A stretch of 64,000 bases of DNA, from positions 225 through 64,224 of the forward strand of contig DPRS01000036.1 in the NCBI GenBank assembly GCA_003537575.1, in the 5' to 3' direction. The notes beneath the pieces were generated by a model. That model was given only the letters and a program-made list of their open reading frames with translations, made no database searches and was not told the origin of the DNA. The stretch's first letter is position 1. The number at the start of each line of letters is the position of its first letter. This stretch comes from Oxalobacteraceae bacterium (lineage in GTDB: Bacteria; Pseudomonadota; Gammaproteobacteria; Burkholderiales; Burkholderiaceae_D). The translations under genes were made by a program, and so were the position numbers. This document shows positions 46,196 through 54,011 of the stretch, one piece after another.

Positions 46196-47064
46196 ACTAC
46201 GCGGAACGCACTTTAGCTTTCCCCTGCCAGGGCGAGCAGTTGTACGGGATTCTCAGCCTGCCCGAACAAGCCAGCGCACGGGGTGTGCTGATCGTGGTTG
46301 GAGGACCGCAATACCGTGCCGGCAGCCATCGGCAATTCACCTTGCTGGCCCGGCATCTCGCCTCGCACGGCATTCCTGTCATGCGCTTCGACTATCGCGG
46401 CATGGGCGATAGCCATGGCGCCGCTAGAAACTTTGAAGATGTCAGCGCAGATATCCGCGCGGCCATCGACCAGTTCATGACGGCAGCGCCCGCCCTGCGG
46501 GAAGTCGTGCTGTGGGGCTTGTGCGACGCTGCATCCGCCGCGCTCTTTTATGCCCACCAGGACGAACGTGTTTGCGGACTGGCGCTGCTCAATCCATGGG
46601 TCCGGACCGAACAAGGATTGGCCAAGGCTTATCTCAAGCGCTATTACCTGAAACGCGCTTTCGACACCGCACTTTGGCAAAAAATCGTGCGCGGTGGCTT
46701 TGACATTCAAACGGCAACCCGTTCGCTGCTGGGCATGATGCGTACGGTGCTGCGAGCGCGCAGGCATGCTAGCCGGTGGCAAGCATCAGGCTCGGCGGAA
46801 CAACCCGGCGCGCTTTCCCTGCCTGAGAAGATGTACGACGGACTCCGCCGCTTCAATGGCAATGTTTTGCTGGTATTAAGCGGCGACGACATGACCGCGC
46901 AAGAATTTTCGGAATTGATTTCCGCATCGGGAAAATGGCGCAAGCTGCTGCGCCATCGAAAAATACAACGTCAGCACCTGGCAGCCGCCAACCACACCTT
47001 TTCACGACATGAATGGCGCGACCAGGTTGCTGCCTGGACCAGGGACTGGATACGAGGATGGTAA
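46192..47064 (+). CDS. hydrolase 1, exosortase A system-associated
   Basis: A 290-residue alpha/beta hydrolase-fold protein matching the XrtA-locus hydrolase 1 family (GVLIVVGGPQYRAGSHRQFTLLARHLASHGIPVMRFDYRGMGDS). The elbow reads WGLCDAAS with Cys111 in the nucleophile position instead of serine. It is translationally coupled to hydrolase 2 by ATGA. The substrate is unknown; acyl or ester transfer within exopolysaccharide or sorting-substrate processing is inferred from context. Confidence 0.92.
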   Translation: MNYAERTLAFPCQGEQLYGILSLPEQASARGVLIVVGGPQYRAGSHRQFTLLARHLASHGIPVMRFDYRGMGDSHGAARNFEDVSADIRAAIDQFMTAAPALREVVLWGLCDAASAALFYAHQDERVCGLALLNPWVRTEQGLAKAYLKRYYLKRAFDTALWQKIVRGGFDIQTATRSLLGMMRTVLRARRHASRWQASGSAEQPGALSLPEKMYDGLRRFNGNVLLVLSGDDMTAQEFSELISASGKWRKLLRHRKIQRQHLAAANHTFSRHEWRDQVAAWTRDWIRGW

Positions 47065-47110
47065 CGCAGGGCCCATGCCTGCACGAAGCCCTGCTTCCAG
47101 CCAGCCTTGT

Positions 47111-48013
47111 TCACTGAAAAATCAATCGGTTGATATAGGGATCGAATTCATGCGCTCCTTGATAGTCAAGGGGATGATAGCGATACATATAAACAGGCAA
47201 AATCGAATACTGAAATTGCAGCAAAAGTCGAGGCCGCATGGTGGGCACGGTCCCTTTGTGAATGCCATAGGTATCCGCAGCAAAGGCGAAACCGGCGGGA
47301 CCGATGGTTGCCACGACCTGACTTTCTCCGTATGCAGTTTTTACTTCCGCGTCGCTATACGGACGCAGTCGCAGCGGAGCACGCGTGCGATGAGTACCTT
47401 TTACATAGACATGCGGTCCGCCTCCTTCGTCGACATCCGTCAGATAGACGAACACCTTCATGAAGCGCCAGTCGTCCGAATCGCGATGAAAGGCCTGCAA
47501 CCCCTCTCCTTCGCACTGCGCCGGGAAAGACCAGCGCATGCCGACCGCCGACAAGGTCGGTTTGCAGCCAATGTATCTTGCCGCCAAAGTCAAAAGTGCG
47601 GGATCGTTCGCCAATTGCAGGATGTGGGGGCAATCCAGAATGTCGTCAAGCCGGTAATCGGCCATGCGCACACCCGGGGGAACCTCCTCAAGGGTAAAGC
47701 ATCGCTTGCCGTGGCCATTCTCCTCCAGCAATTTGCCGGCCAGGGATTCGTGAATGTCCGCCAGTTGCTCCTTGGTGAAGCGCATTCCCAAGGAGGCATA
47801 TCCGAAAACTCGGAGTGCTTCCAGAATGTCTTCGGCTTGCCTCACCGCGCCCGGCGCCATGGATACCGCTCCGGCACGCAAACGCACGCTGGCGCACAAG
47901 CTTGAAGCAACAAACTGGCGCAGGCGGGGTGCCGTGACTAGACGCTGAGCATAATAAAACAGGCTTTGTAATGGAGAAAATGCAGGACCAGGCTTTAGCT
48001 GAGCAAATTGCAT
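47111..48013 (-). CDS. phytanoyl-CoA dioxygenase (PhyH) family protein
   Basis: A 300-residue Fe(II)/2-oxoglutarate oxygenase. The metal triad is visible as H-x-D in FHRDSDDWRFMKVFVYL and the distal His in GIHKGTVP, with the cosubstrate Arg in MRPRLLLQFQYS. ATG 48013 has GGAGAAGTG upstream. It points back toward the hydrolase 1 gene and is divergent from the Tat-protein cassette, so it could share a regulatory region with it. The substrate is unknown; hydroxylation of a lipid, amino acid or peptide is possible. Confidence 0.87.
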   Translation of the reverse strand: MQFAQLKPGPAFSPLQSLFYYAQRLVTAPRLRQFVASSLCASVRLRAGAVSMAPGAVRQAEDILEALRVFGYASLGMRFTKEQLADIHESLAGKLLEENGHGKRCFTLEEVPPGVRMADYRLDDILDCPHILQLANDPALLTLAARYIGCKPTLSAVGMRWSFPAQCEGEGLQAFHRDSDDWRFMKVFVYLTDVDEGGGPHVYVKGTHRTRAPLRLRPYSDAEVKTAYGESQVVATIGPAGFAFAADTYGIHKGTVPTMRPRLLLQFQYSILPVYMYRYHPLDYQGAHEFDPYINRLIFQ

Positions 48014-48396
48014 CACTTCTCCAAATCAGTATTAGTTATTATGAATGAACAAGGCGTCGGTAGTTTCTTTCGGCGGTTTCTTTTAAGATATTAACAGATT
48101 GATATTTAACAATTGTCTTTATTTTTTGATAAATCGCGATGGACTTGAATCCTCTAAGCAATTTCTAAATGTCAGCGCTCTTTACAGAAAATGAAAAATT
48201 TTACCAACAAGAAAAATCAACAGGAAAATTACTGAGCTAAGCTATTGATTCTTATTGTACAATTAACAAATTGTCCATATTTGGAATGTATATTGCTTTA
48301 TGAAAATCGGGCAAGCTCGCAGTTTCTTTATGTCTGAATGAACAATACTGAATAACGACGCTGAATAACCAAAAAGACTTTCTGATGGAGCACAGC
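48014..48396. other. divergent regulatory region between PhyH gene and Tat-protein cassette
   Basis: About 380 nt of AT-rich DNA, much lower in GC than its neighbours. It contains a sigma-54 type promoter (48282-48297), an ACAATT-N4-AATTGT inverted repeat (48259-48274), and a TGTC...TTTACA element (48170-48186) resembling elements before two other sigma-54 promoters in the window. No gene was seen. Confidence 0.6.
48282..48297 (+). promoter_or_regulatory. sigma-54 type promoter of the Tat-protein/HprK-related cassette
   Basis: TGGAATGTATATTGCT matches TGGCACG-N4-TTGCW except at two positions and has the invariant GG and GC at the correct spacing. Transcription would begin near 48308, 89 nt before the ATG at 48397. 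Confidence 0.65.
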
Positions 48397-48975
48397 ATGA
48401 CGATAAAGAAGGGCCAGAAGCACACCGAAAACAACAATTCCGGCTTGGCGAATGTCGATGAGGAATTGAATCATGCTGCCAGCTCGCGCCGTCAATTCGC
48501 CAAAACCAGCCTCGGCATTTCGGGAGTCATTTTGAGTCTGGCAAGTCGCCCGGTCCTCGGGGATGTCGTCTGCAAATCGCCATCCGGTTTCTTGTCCGGC
48601 AATGCCAGCACCCATGGCCCGCAGCCGGTGTGCCAGGGAAGGTCGCCCGGCTACTGGAAAAATCATGTGGATAGCTGGCCGATTTCTACCGATACCCAAT
48701 TCAACAGCGTCTTTCCGACAAGTCCATCTTCCGTCTACGCGCAATACACCTTTCTCCAGCTGCTCGATCCGAAGCCGGATGATTTCCAAAAGCTCGGCAT
48801 GCATCTGGTTGCCGCATACCTGAATGCCATCAGCGGCTGGACGCCCTTCCTGACAGTCGAAACCATTCTCGCCATGTTTGCCGAGTGGCAATCCAAAGGA
48901 ACATTCTCGCCGACCGCCACCGTGCAATGGAGCGCAGCCGAGATTGTTAATTACTTAAAAGCCACGCAAGCCTGA
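48397..48975 (+). CDS. Tat-exported protein with GRSPGYWKNH motif
   Basis: A 192-residue protein from ATG 48397 (TGGAG seven bases upstream; ATG 48385 is weaker). The N-terminus is long and polar, then SSRRQFAKTSLGISG, a clear twin-arginine signal (arginines 31-32), and a hydrophobic segment to about 55. The mature protein carries CQGRSPGYWKNHVDSWP (residues 79-95), a motif seen in many secreted bacterial and archaeal proteins of unknown function. It has no PEP-CTERM anchor. It is followed by PqqD-like, HprK-related and nucleotidyltransferase genes with no terminator between, so it is the likely substrate or partner of that cassette. Confidence 0.82.
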   Translation: MTIKKGQKHTENNNSGLANVDEELNHAASSRRQFAKTSLGISGVILSLASRPVLGDVVCKSPSGFLSGNASTHGPQPVCQGRSPGYWKNHVDSWPISTDTQFNSVFPTSPSSVYAQYTFLQLLDPKPDDFQKLGMHLVAAYLNAISGWTPFLTVETILAMFAEWQSKGTFSPTATVQWSAAEIVNYLKATQA

Positions 48976-49016
48976 CAAGCACGATTGCGAGCAATGCCTT
49001 TTCTGTTCATCAGCGG

Positions 49017-49307
49017 ATGTCAAAGCCCATGATATGGCACATCATTTCTCCGCTTTCGCTGCACATGCGCGTCTGGGGCAATGAAGCGGTGGCCTATGAT
49101 GCCTTGTCCGGCAATACGCATCTGCTCAGCCTTGCCGCGGCCCAGGTGCTTGCAAAAATCAGGGAAGCGCCGGCGCATGCCGCTTCCCTGGCACAAGTCC
49201 TGACGGATCTGGCCCCGGGCGAGTCTATCGACGAAAGCCATGCAAAGCTGGAAGCCATACTCGCCGAGCTCGCTGGCATTTTCCTGATCACTCCTGCGGC
49301 GCCTTGA
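49017..49307 (+). CDS. PqqD-like protein of an HPr-related-A system
   Basis: A 96-residue protein with the PqqD/RiPP-recognition fold pattern: a beta-rich start (VWGNEAVAYDALSGNTHLLSLAAAQVLAKI) and a helical C-terminal part (HAKLEAILAELAGIFLI). PqqD-type proteins bind leader peptides for modifying enzymes. I recall this family as always paired with an HprK-related kinase and a nucleotidyltransferase, as here. Its stop overlaps the kinase start (TTGA), so the two are coupled. No ribosome site is strong, and it may rely on coupling to the upstream gene. Confidence 0.85.
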   Translation: MSKPMIWHIISPLSLHMRVWGNEAVAYDALSGNTHLLSLAAAQVLAKIREAPAHAASLAQVLTDLAPGESIDESHAKLEAILAELAGIFLITPAAP

Positions 49308-50224
49308 AGATTTCCACCCTGAGCCCGGCACAGTTGCGCCAGCGTTTGCAAGATGCAGGCTTATGCATCCGCACGGGACCGTTCGTTACCCGCCTGCAGA
49401 CTTCACTCGAAGCCGTCGCCGAAGGCATCGGCCTGATGTACGCCGACTACCCGCTGGCCGAAGATGCGGATTTCGTCGACTTCCATATCCGGCTTGCCTT
49501 GCCAAACGGTTTCAGGCGCTGGCTCAGGCCGCAAGTGCTGTTTCTGTTCGACGGCACGCGCACCTTCAAGCCGCTGCCCGCCGACCAGGCCTTTCCCATG
49601 CTGGAATGGGGCCTGAACTGGTGCGTCTCCAGCCACGCCCACAGCTACCTGATCATCCATGCCGCCGTGCTGGAGAGGCACGGCCATGCGGTCATCCTGC
49701 CGGCCCCGCCCGGTTCGGGCAAAAGCACCCTGTGCGCCGCCCTGACCCGGAACGGCTGGCGCCTGCTATCCGACGAACTGACGCTCATCCGTCTCACGGA
49801 TGGCGCCATCGTGCCGCTGCCGCGGCCAGTGAGCTTGAAAAATGCCTCGATCGACATCATGCGATCCCATGCGCCGGACGCCGTCTTCAGCCGCAAGGTC
49901 AGCGATACCATGAAAGGCACGGTAGCGCACATGAAAGCGCCCGCGGACAGCATCATCCGCGCCAACGAATGCGCACGCCCGGGCTGGGTGATCTTTCCCC
50001 GCTATGAAGCCGGCGCCGGCACCAGCCTCACGGAGGTTTCGAAAGCGCGCGCCTTCATGCGCGTCGCCGACAACGCCTTCAATTACAGCTTGCTGGGAGA
50101 GCGCGGCTTTGCCAGCCTCGCGGGCCTGATCGATGCATCGCATTGCCATGACTTCACCTATAGCAAGCTGGAAGAAGCCCTCGACGTGTTCAACAACCTG
50201 CGGCCGCCGGCCAGGCTGACATGA
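49304..50224 (+). CDS. HprK-related kinase A
   Basis: A 306-residue protein related to the C-terminal kinase domain of HPr kinase/phosphorylase. It has a Walker A loop PAPPGSGKST at about 133-142, then GWRLLSDELTLIRL with acidic residues and the RPVSLKN segment expected near the active site. HprK homologues elsewhere phosphorylate serine in peptides such as lasso peptides. The start must be the TTG at 49304, overlapping the previous stop; the next Met is at residue 45. It overlaps the next gene by ATGA. The phospho-acceptor is unknown. Confidence 0.85.
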   Translation: MKISTLSPAQLRQRLQDAGLCIRTGPFVTRLQTSLEAVAEGIGLMYADYPLAEDADFVDFHIRLALPNGFRRWLRPQVLFLFDGTRTFKPLPADQAFPMLEWGLNWCVSSHAHSYLIIHAAVLERHGHAVILPAPPGSGKSTLCAALTRNGWRLLSDELTLIRLTDGAIVPLPRPVSLKNASIDIMRSHAPDAVFSRKVSDTMKGTVAHMKAPADSIIRANECARPGWVIFPRYEAGAGTSLTEVSKARAFMRVADNAFNYSLLGERGFASLAGLIDASHCHDFTYSKLEEALDVFNNLRPPARLT

Positions 50225-51303
50225 CAGCGCCGCCGCTGTTATTGCAAGCGTTCCTCCAACCGGCCCGACTTGCTTCACTGGACCTGGCGCAATGGGACAT
50301 GCTCATCCGCCAGGCCCGCAAGGCCAACCTGCTCGCCAGCCTGCATGCCCGCTTGCATGAGCATGACTTGCTACCGCAAATACCGGCGCAGCCACGCGAA
50401 CATCTCGCCTGGTCACATGCCATTGCAGAACGCCATGCGCTGGCGGTGCGCCAGGAAGTCGCGCTGATCCGCCAGGCGCTGGCCGCCAGCGGCGCTCCCG
50501 TCATCCTGCTGAAAGGCGCTGCCTACGTGATGGCGCAACTGCCCTGCGCGCGCGGGCGGCTTTTTTCCGACATCGATATCCTGGTGCCGAAGGAGAAACT
50601 GGACGAAGTGGAAGCGGCGCTGATGATGCATGGCTGGGCAGCGACCCACCACGACGCCTATGACCAGCGCTATTACCGCACCTGGATGCATGAATTGCCG
50701 CCGATGCGGCATATCCGGCGCATGACCGTCATCGACGTGCACCACGCGATCGTGCCGGAAACCGCCCCCATCCATCCCGACCCTGCCAAATTGCGCGCAG
50801 CGGCATGCCGAATTGAAGGACATGCGGATTTGCTGATGCTGGCGCCGGCCGACATGGTCCTGCACAGCGCAGTGCATCTGTTCCATGACGGCGAACTGGA
50901 AAACGGCTTGCGCGACCTGGTCGACCTGCACGGCTTGTTGCAGCATTTCGGCAGCCAGCCGACGTTTTGGCCATTACTGGTTGAACGGGCTGCGGCACTG
51001 GAACTGGTCCGGCCATTGTTTTACGCATTGCGCTATGCGCGCAGCATGCTGCATACGGAAATTCCCGCCGACACGCTGGCATGCGTGGAGCAGGCTGGCA
51101 GCCCGGGAAAATCCTTGCTGACGCTGATGGATGCGCTGTTCCTGCGCGCCCTGCTGCCCGATCATCCGAGCTGCGCGGATCGTCTCAGCGGCGCCGCCCG
51201 CAAGATGCTGTACGTGCGTGCCAACTGGCTGCGCATGCCCCCACTGTTGCTGGCGCGCCACCTGCTTCACAAGGCTTTCATTTCGCCAAAAACGGAAGAG
51301 TGA
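50221..51303 (+). CDS. nucleotidyltransferase family protein of the HPr-related-A cassette
   Basis: A 360-residue protein of the NTP_transf_5 type. The core motif is LKGAAYVMAQLPCARGRLFSDIDILVPKEKLDEVEAALMMHGW, in which the GR..SDIDILV aspartates would hold magnesium; further HHAIVPE and HSAVHLFHDGELENGLRDLVDL segments follow. The product and acceptor are unknown. It ends a four-gene run (Tat protein, PqqD-like, HprK-related, nucleotidyltransferase) and is followed by the PEP-CTERM gene with its own promoter. Confidence 0.85.
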   Translation: MTAPPLLLQAFLQPARLASLDLAQWDMLIRQARKANLLASLHARLHEHDLLPQIPAQPREHLAWSHAIAERHALAVRQEVALIRQALAASGAPVILLKGAAYVMAQLPCARGRLFSDIDILVPKEKLDEVEAALMMHGWAATHHDAYDQRYYRTWMHELPPMRHIRRMTVIDVHHAIVPETAPIHPDPAKLRAAACRIEGHADLLMLAPADMVLHSAVHLFHDGELENGLRDLVDLHGLLQHFGSQPTFWPLLVERAAALELVRPLFYALRYARSMLHTEIPADTLACVEQAGSPGKSLLTLMDALFLRALLPDHPSCADRLSGAARKMLYVRANWLRMPPLLLARHLLHKAFISPKTEE

Positions 51304-51462
51304 CCAGCACGGGCCAAGGACTATTTATCCTCTTCGCCCGCGTTTTATTTTGCTGCCCGCAATCCAAATCAAGTGAATTCCTACTCTTTCCAACTTGTAC
51401 TGGGTGTCGGCTTTTCTTACACCGCCCTATAGATTTTTCACTAAGTATTTGATTTTATTGGA

Positions 51463-51478
51463 TGGCACGCTATCTGCT
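51463..51478 (+). promoter_or_regulatory. sigma-54 type promoter of the PEP-CTERM gene
   Basis: TGGCACGCTATCTGCT matches TGGCACG-N4-TTGCW with a single mismatch and correct GG/GC spacing. Transcription would begin near 51490, 53 nt before the ATG at 51543. PrsR, encoded at 56.1 kb, is a sigma-54 activator. Confidence 0.85.
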
Positions 51479-51542
51479 TTATCGTTGCCGAAACACCAAT
51501 GTTGTTAAAAGTACTTATCTCACTATCTTAGGGAAGAAAAAC

Positions 51543-52283
51543 ATGAAAACCATCAAGTCCTTGCTTGCCGGCGTCGCCCTGCTAGCTTCGGCCTCCGTTT
51601 TCGCGACGCCTGTCAACCTGGGCGGACCGGAAACGCCAAACCTGCAAACCGTCATCAATAACTTGTACACCAACGCAGGCACCTCCACTGCAGGGGCACC
51701 GGACGTCAACCTGAATCAAGTGAACGAGGGGGGCACATTCCAGATCGAGGCCTCCGGCGGCTCCGTTTCCACCATGATTATCGAAGTGGCTGGCAATGCC
51801 AGCACGAATACCTTTGGTATCTACGATATCAATGATCCGACGAAAACCCTGCAACTGTTCGGCGGCGGCGCTACCAATGGCGGCCAAGTCTTACTCAGTG
51901 TCACGGACACCTTGCAGTTTTCGGTCAATTTCGGCGCCGGTGGCGTAGAGACATTCAGCAGCGCCCTGTTCGGCTATTACCTCGGCACCGTAAACGGCAC
52001 GTTTTACTCGCAAGCCAGCCTGAATGGCGGCGACGATCATCTCGTCGCTTTCCAGGGCGATGGCGACTGGATCAAGTTGCCGACCAGGCCTGCCGCGCCA
52101 TGGGGTGCGTCGAGCTTCATTCTCGCTTGGGAAGATCAAGCCCTGGCATCTTCCGACAAGGATTATCAAGACATGGTGATCTATGTCGAATCCATCGCTG
52201 TCCCGGAACCCGGCTCGCTGGCTTTGCTGGGCCTGGGCCTGGCCGGCCTGGCAGGCTTTGCTCGCCGCAAGAAACAAGCCTGA
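51543..52283 (+). CDS. PEP-CTERM sorting-domain protein
   Basis: A 246-residue secreted protein: signal peptide (MKTIKSLLAGVALLASASVFA), a central beta-rich region with a DUF4114-like ending (ILAWEDQ...SDKDYQDMVIYVES), and a C-terminal sorting tag VPEPGSLALLGLGLAGLAGFARRKKQA that gives PEP at 221-223, a hydrophobic helix and a basic tail. The exosortase XrtA, not in the window, should cleave this tag and attach the protein to the cell surface or exopolysaccharide. AGGGAAGAAAA precedes the ATG, and an intrinsic terminator follows. Confidence 0.94.
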   Translation: MKTIKSLLAGVALLASASVFATPVNLGGPETPNLQTVINNLYTNAGTSTAGAPDVNLNQVNEGGTFQIEASGGSVSTMIIEVAGNASTNTFGIYDINDPTKTLQLFGGGATNGGQVLLSVTDTLQFSVNFGAGGVETFSSALFGYYLGTVNGTFYSQASLNGGDDHLVAFQGDGDWIKLPTRPAAPWGASSFILAWEDQALASSDKDYQDMVIYVESIAVPEPGSLALLGLGLAGLAGFARRKKQA

Positions 52284-52339
52284 GGCCAAGCGTCAAATCA
52301 ATAGCAGTAACGGCGGCATAGCCGCCCGTTCACTGATGA

Positions 52340-52370
52340 CCCTGTCTTTTTCGAAAGACAGGGTTTTTTT
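52340..52370 (+). terminator. intrinsic terminator after the PEP-CTERM gene
   Basis: Stem CCCTGTCTTT / AAAGACAGGG with a TTCG loop, followed by seven T residues. Confidence 0.9.
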
Positions 52371-52437
52371 GCTTGGAGCCAAACAAGCTGCGCCCACGAT
52401 AAACCGGGCAATAAATTGAACTATATAGCTGGCCTTT

Positions 52438-52479
52438 TTTCTTGCAATAAATTTCCATAAGGAAATTTATTGCAAGAAA
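52438..52479. repeat. 19-bp perfect inverted repeat with 4-nt loop
   Basis: The arm TTTCTTGCAATAAATTTCC is followed by ATAA and its exact reverse complement. It is AT-rich and lacks a T-run on the plus-strand 3' side, so it is not a standard terminator. It lies 115 nt before the sugar transferase start. Confidence 0.85.
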
Positions 52480-52486
52480 TCGAAAA

Positions 52487-52510
52487 ATATTGGCATAAAA
52501 CTACCAATAT
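52487..52510. promoter_or_regulatory. ATATTGG-N10-CCAATAT inverted repeat, possible operator
   Basis: A 7-bp perfect inverted repeat 85-108 nt before the sugar transferase ATG. The binding protein is unknown. Confidence 0.35.
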
Positions 52511-52594
52511 GATGGGAAACATGGTGGAAATATAGTAATCTTTCCAAACCAACAATGTTTCAAATTTGCTTACTACGTACTGCCTGAGGAACAA

Positions 52595-53992
52595 ATGTTA
52601 CGGATATCCAATCATCATGTTTCCAAAATAATTTCCGTATTGTTTCTCCTGGAAGTTCTTATTTTGCTGGTATCGGTCTATCTCGGCATCGCCATCCGTT
52701 TCCGGGATGGCATGATCGGTTTATCACTGTCCTTTGACAGGATTATTCTTCCAGCTAGCGCATTCGCCGTGACCATGCTTTTCAGCATGAGCGCGCTGGG
52801 CATGTATCAGCTCAAATACCGCGAGGGCTTTCGCAACACGCTCTTGCGTCTGATGCCCGCCTTCGCCCTTGGTTTCGGTATCCTTACCCTGGTTTTTTAT
52901 CTCTTGCCTGATCTCTATTTCGGTCGCGGGATTCTGGGCCTCGTGATCATTATCTCGGCAACCGGAATCCTGCTCGCGCGCGTACTGATCTATAAATCCT
53001 CCGAATTCGGCTTGCTCGAATCGCGCATCATCTTTTTGGGCAGCGGAGCCTTGGCCAGGGAATGCGGCGAACTTGCCATGCACAATATCGCCTACCACAA
53101 GTACAACATTGTCGGCTACGTACCGGTGGCCAAAGAAGAGACTTGCATTGCGCCAGCAAATTTACTGCCAAACGATGAATCCTTAACTGCGCTGACTGCC
53201 AAACACAATGTCAGCGAAATCATCGTATCAGTACAAAATCGCCGCGGCGGCAATCTGCCTATCAAGGAGCTTCTGGACTGCAAGCTCTATGGCGTCAAGG
53301 TGACGGATGCCGCGACTTTTTTTGAACGGGAAGCATGCCAGATCCGGGTCGATTCCCTGCAACCGAGCTGGCTGGTGTTCGGCACCGGTTTCGATCAAAG
53401 TTTTTTGCGTGCCTTTTGCAAACGCAGCTTCGATCTGGTGGTCAGCCTTGTTATTTTCACAGTGTCGATCCCGGCGATGCTGATCACCGCCCTGTGCATC
53501 TACCTGGAGGACAGAGGGCCGATCCTGTACAAGCAGGAGCGGGTCGGCAAGGATGGCCAACCCTACATGGTCCTGAAGTTCCGCAGCATGCGCAACGACG
53601 CCGAAAAGGCTGGTAAACCACAGTGGGCGAAATCGAACGATCCGCGCACCACGCGCATCGGCGCCATCATCCGCAAGCTGCGCATTGACGAACTGCCGCA
53701 GATCCTGAATGTGCTGAAAGGCGAGATGAGCTTTGTCGGACCACGTCCGGAACGCCCCTTCTTCGTGCAGCAGCTGAATGAACAAATCCCCTTCTATAAC
53801 GTCAGGCACAGCATCAAGCCGGGCATCACCGGCATGGCGCAGGTGCGTTATCCGTATGGCGCCTCGGTCGAGGATGCTGTGCAAAAGCTGCAGTACGACC
53901 TCTACTACGTCAAGAACAACAGCCTGTTCCTCGACATCCTGATCCTGATCGATACCCTGCAGGTGGTATTACTGGGCAAGGGCGCACGATGA
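52595..53992 (+). CDS. XrtA/PEP-CTERM-system initiating sugar transferase (TIGR03013 type)
   Basis: A 465-residue inner-membrane enzyme. It has five hydrophobic segments, a central Rossmann-like region (IIFLGSGALARECGEL), another helix (FDLVVSLVIFTVSIPAMLITAL), and a C-terminal phosphosugar transferase domain with YKQERVGKDGQPYMVLKFRSM, RIDELPQILNVLKGEMSFVGPRPERP and IKPGITGMAQV. It loads the first sugar onto undecaprenyl phosphate for exopolysaccharide synthesis. It is followed 19 nt later by prsK. Confidence 0.94.
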   Translation: MLRISNHHVSKIISVLFLLEVLILLVSVYLGIAIRFRDGMIGLSLSFDRIILPASAFAVTMLFSMSALGMYQLKYREGFRNTLLRLMPAFALGFGILTLVFYLLPDLYFGRGILGLVIIISATGILLARVLIYKSSEFGLLESRIIFLGSGALARECGELAMHNIAYHKYNIVGYVPVAKEETCIAPANLLPNDESLTALTAKHNVSEIIVSVQNRRGGNLPIKELLDCKLYGVKVTDAATFFEREACQIRVDSLQPSWLVFGTGFDQSFLRAFCKRSFDLVVSLVIFTVSIPAMLITALCIYLEDRGPILYKQERVGKDGQPYMVLKFRSMRNDAEKAGKPQWAKSNDPRTTRIGAIIRKLRIDELPQILNVLKGEMSFVGPRPERPFFVQQLNEQIPFYNVRHSIKPGITGMAQVRYPYGASVEDAVQKLQYDLYYVKNNSLFLDILILIDTLQVVLLGKGAR

Positions 53993-54011
53993 GGCAGTCT
54001 GAGCGTCCGCC

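Larger units (their letters stand above)
52284..52594. other. noncoding region with terminator and two inverted repeats before the sugar transferase gene
   Basis: This 311-nt AT-rich gap holds a terminator (52340-52370), a 19-bp perfect hairpin (52438-52479), and an ATATTGG-N10-CCAATAT repeat (52487-52510). No sigma-54 GG-N10-GC motif was found before the sugar transferase gene. No gene was seen. Confidence 0.65.
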
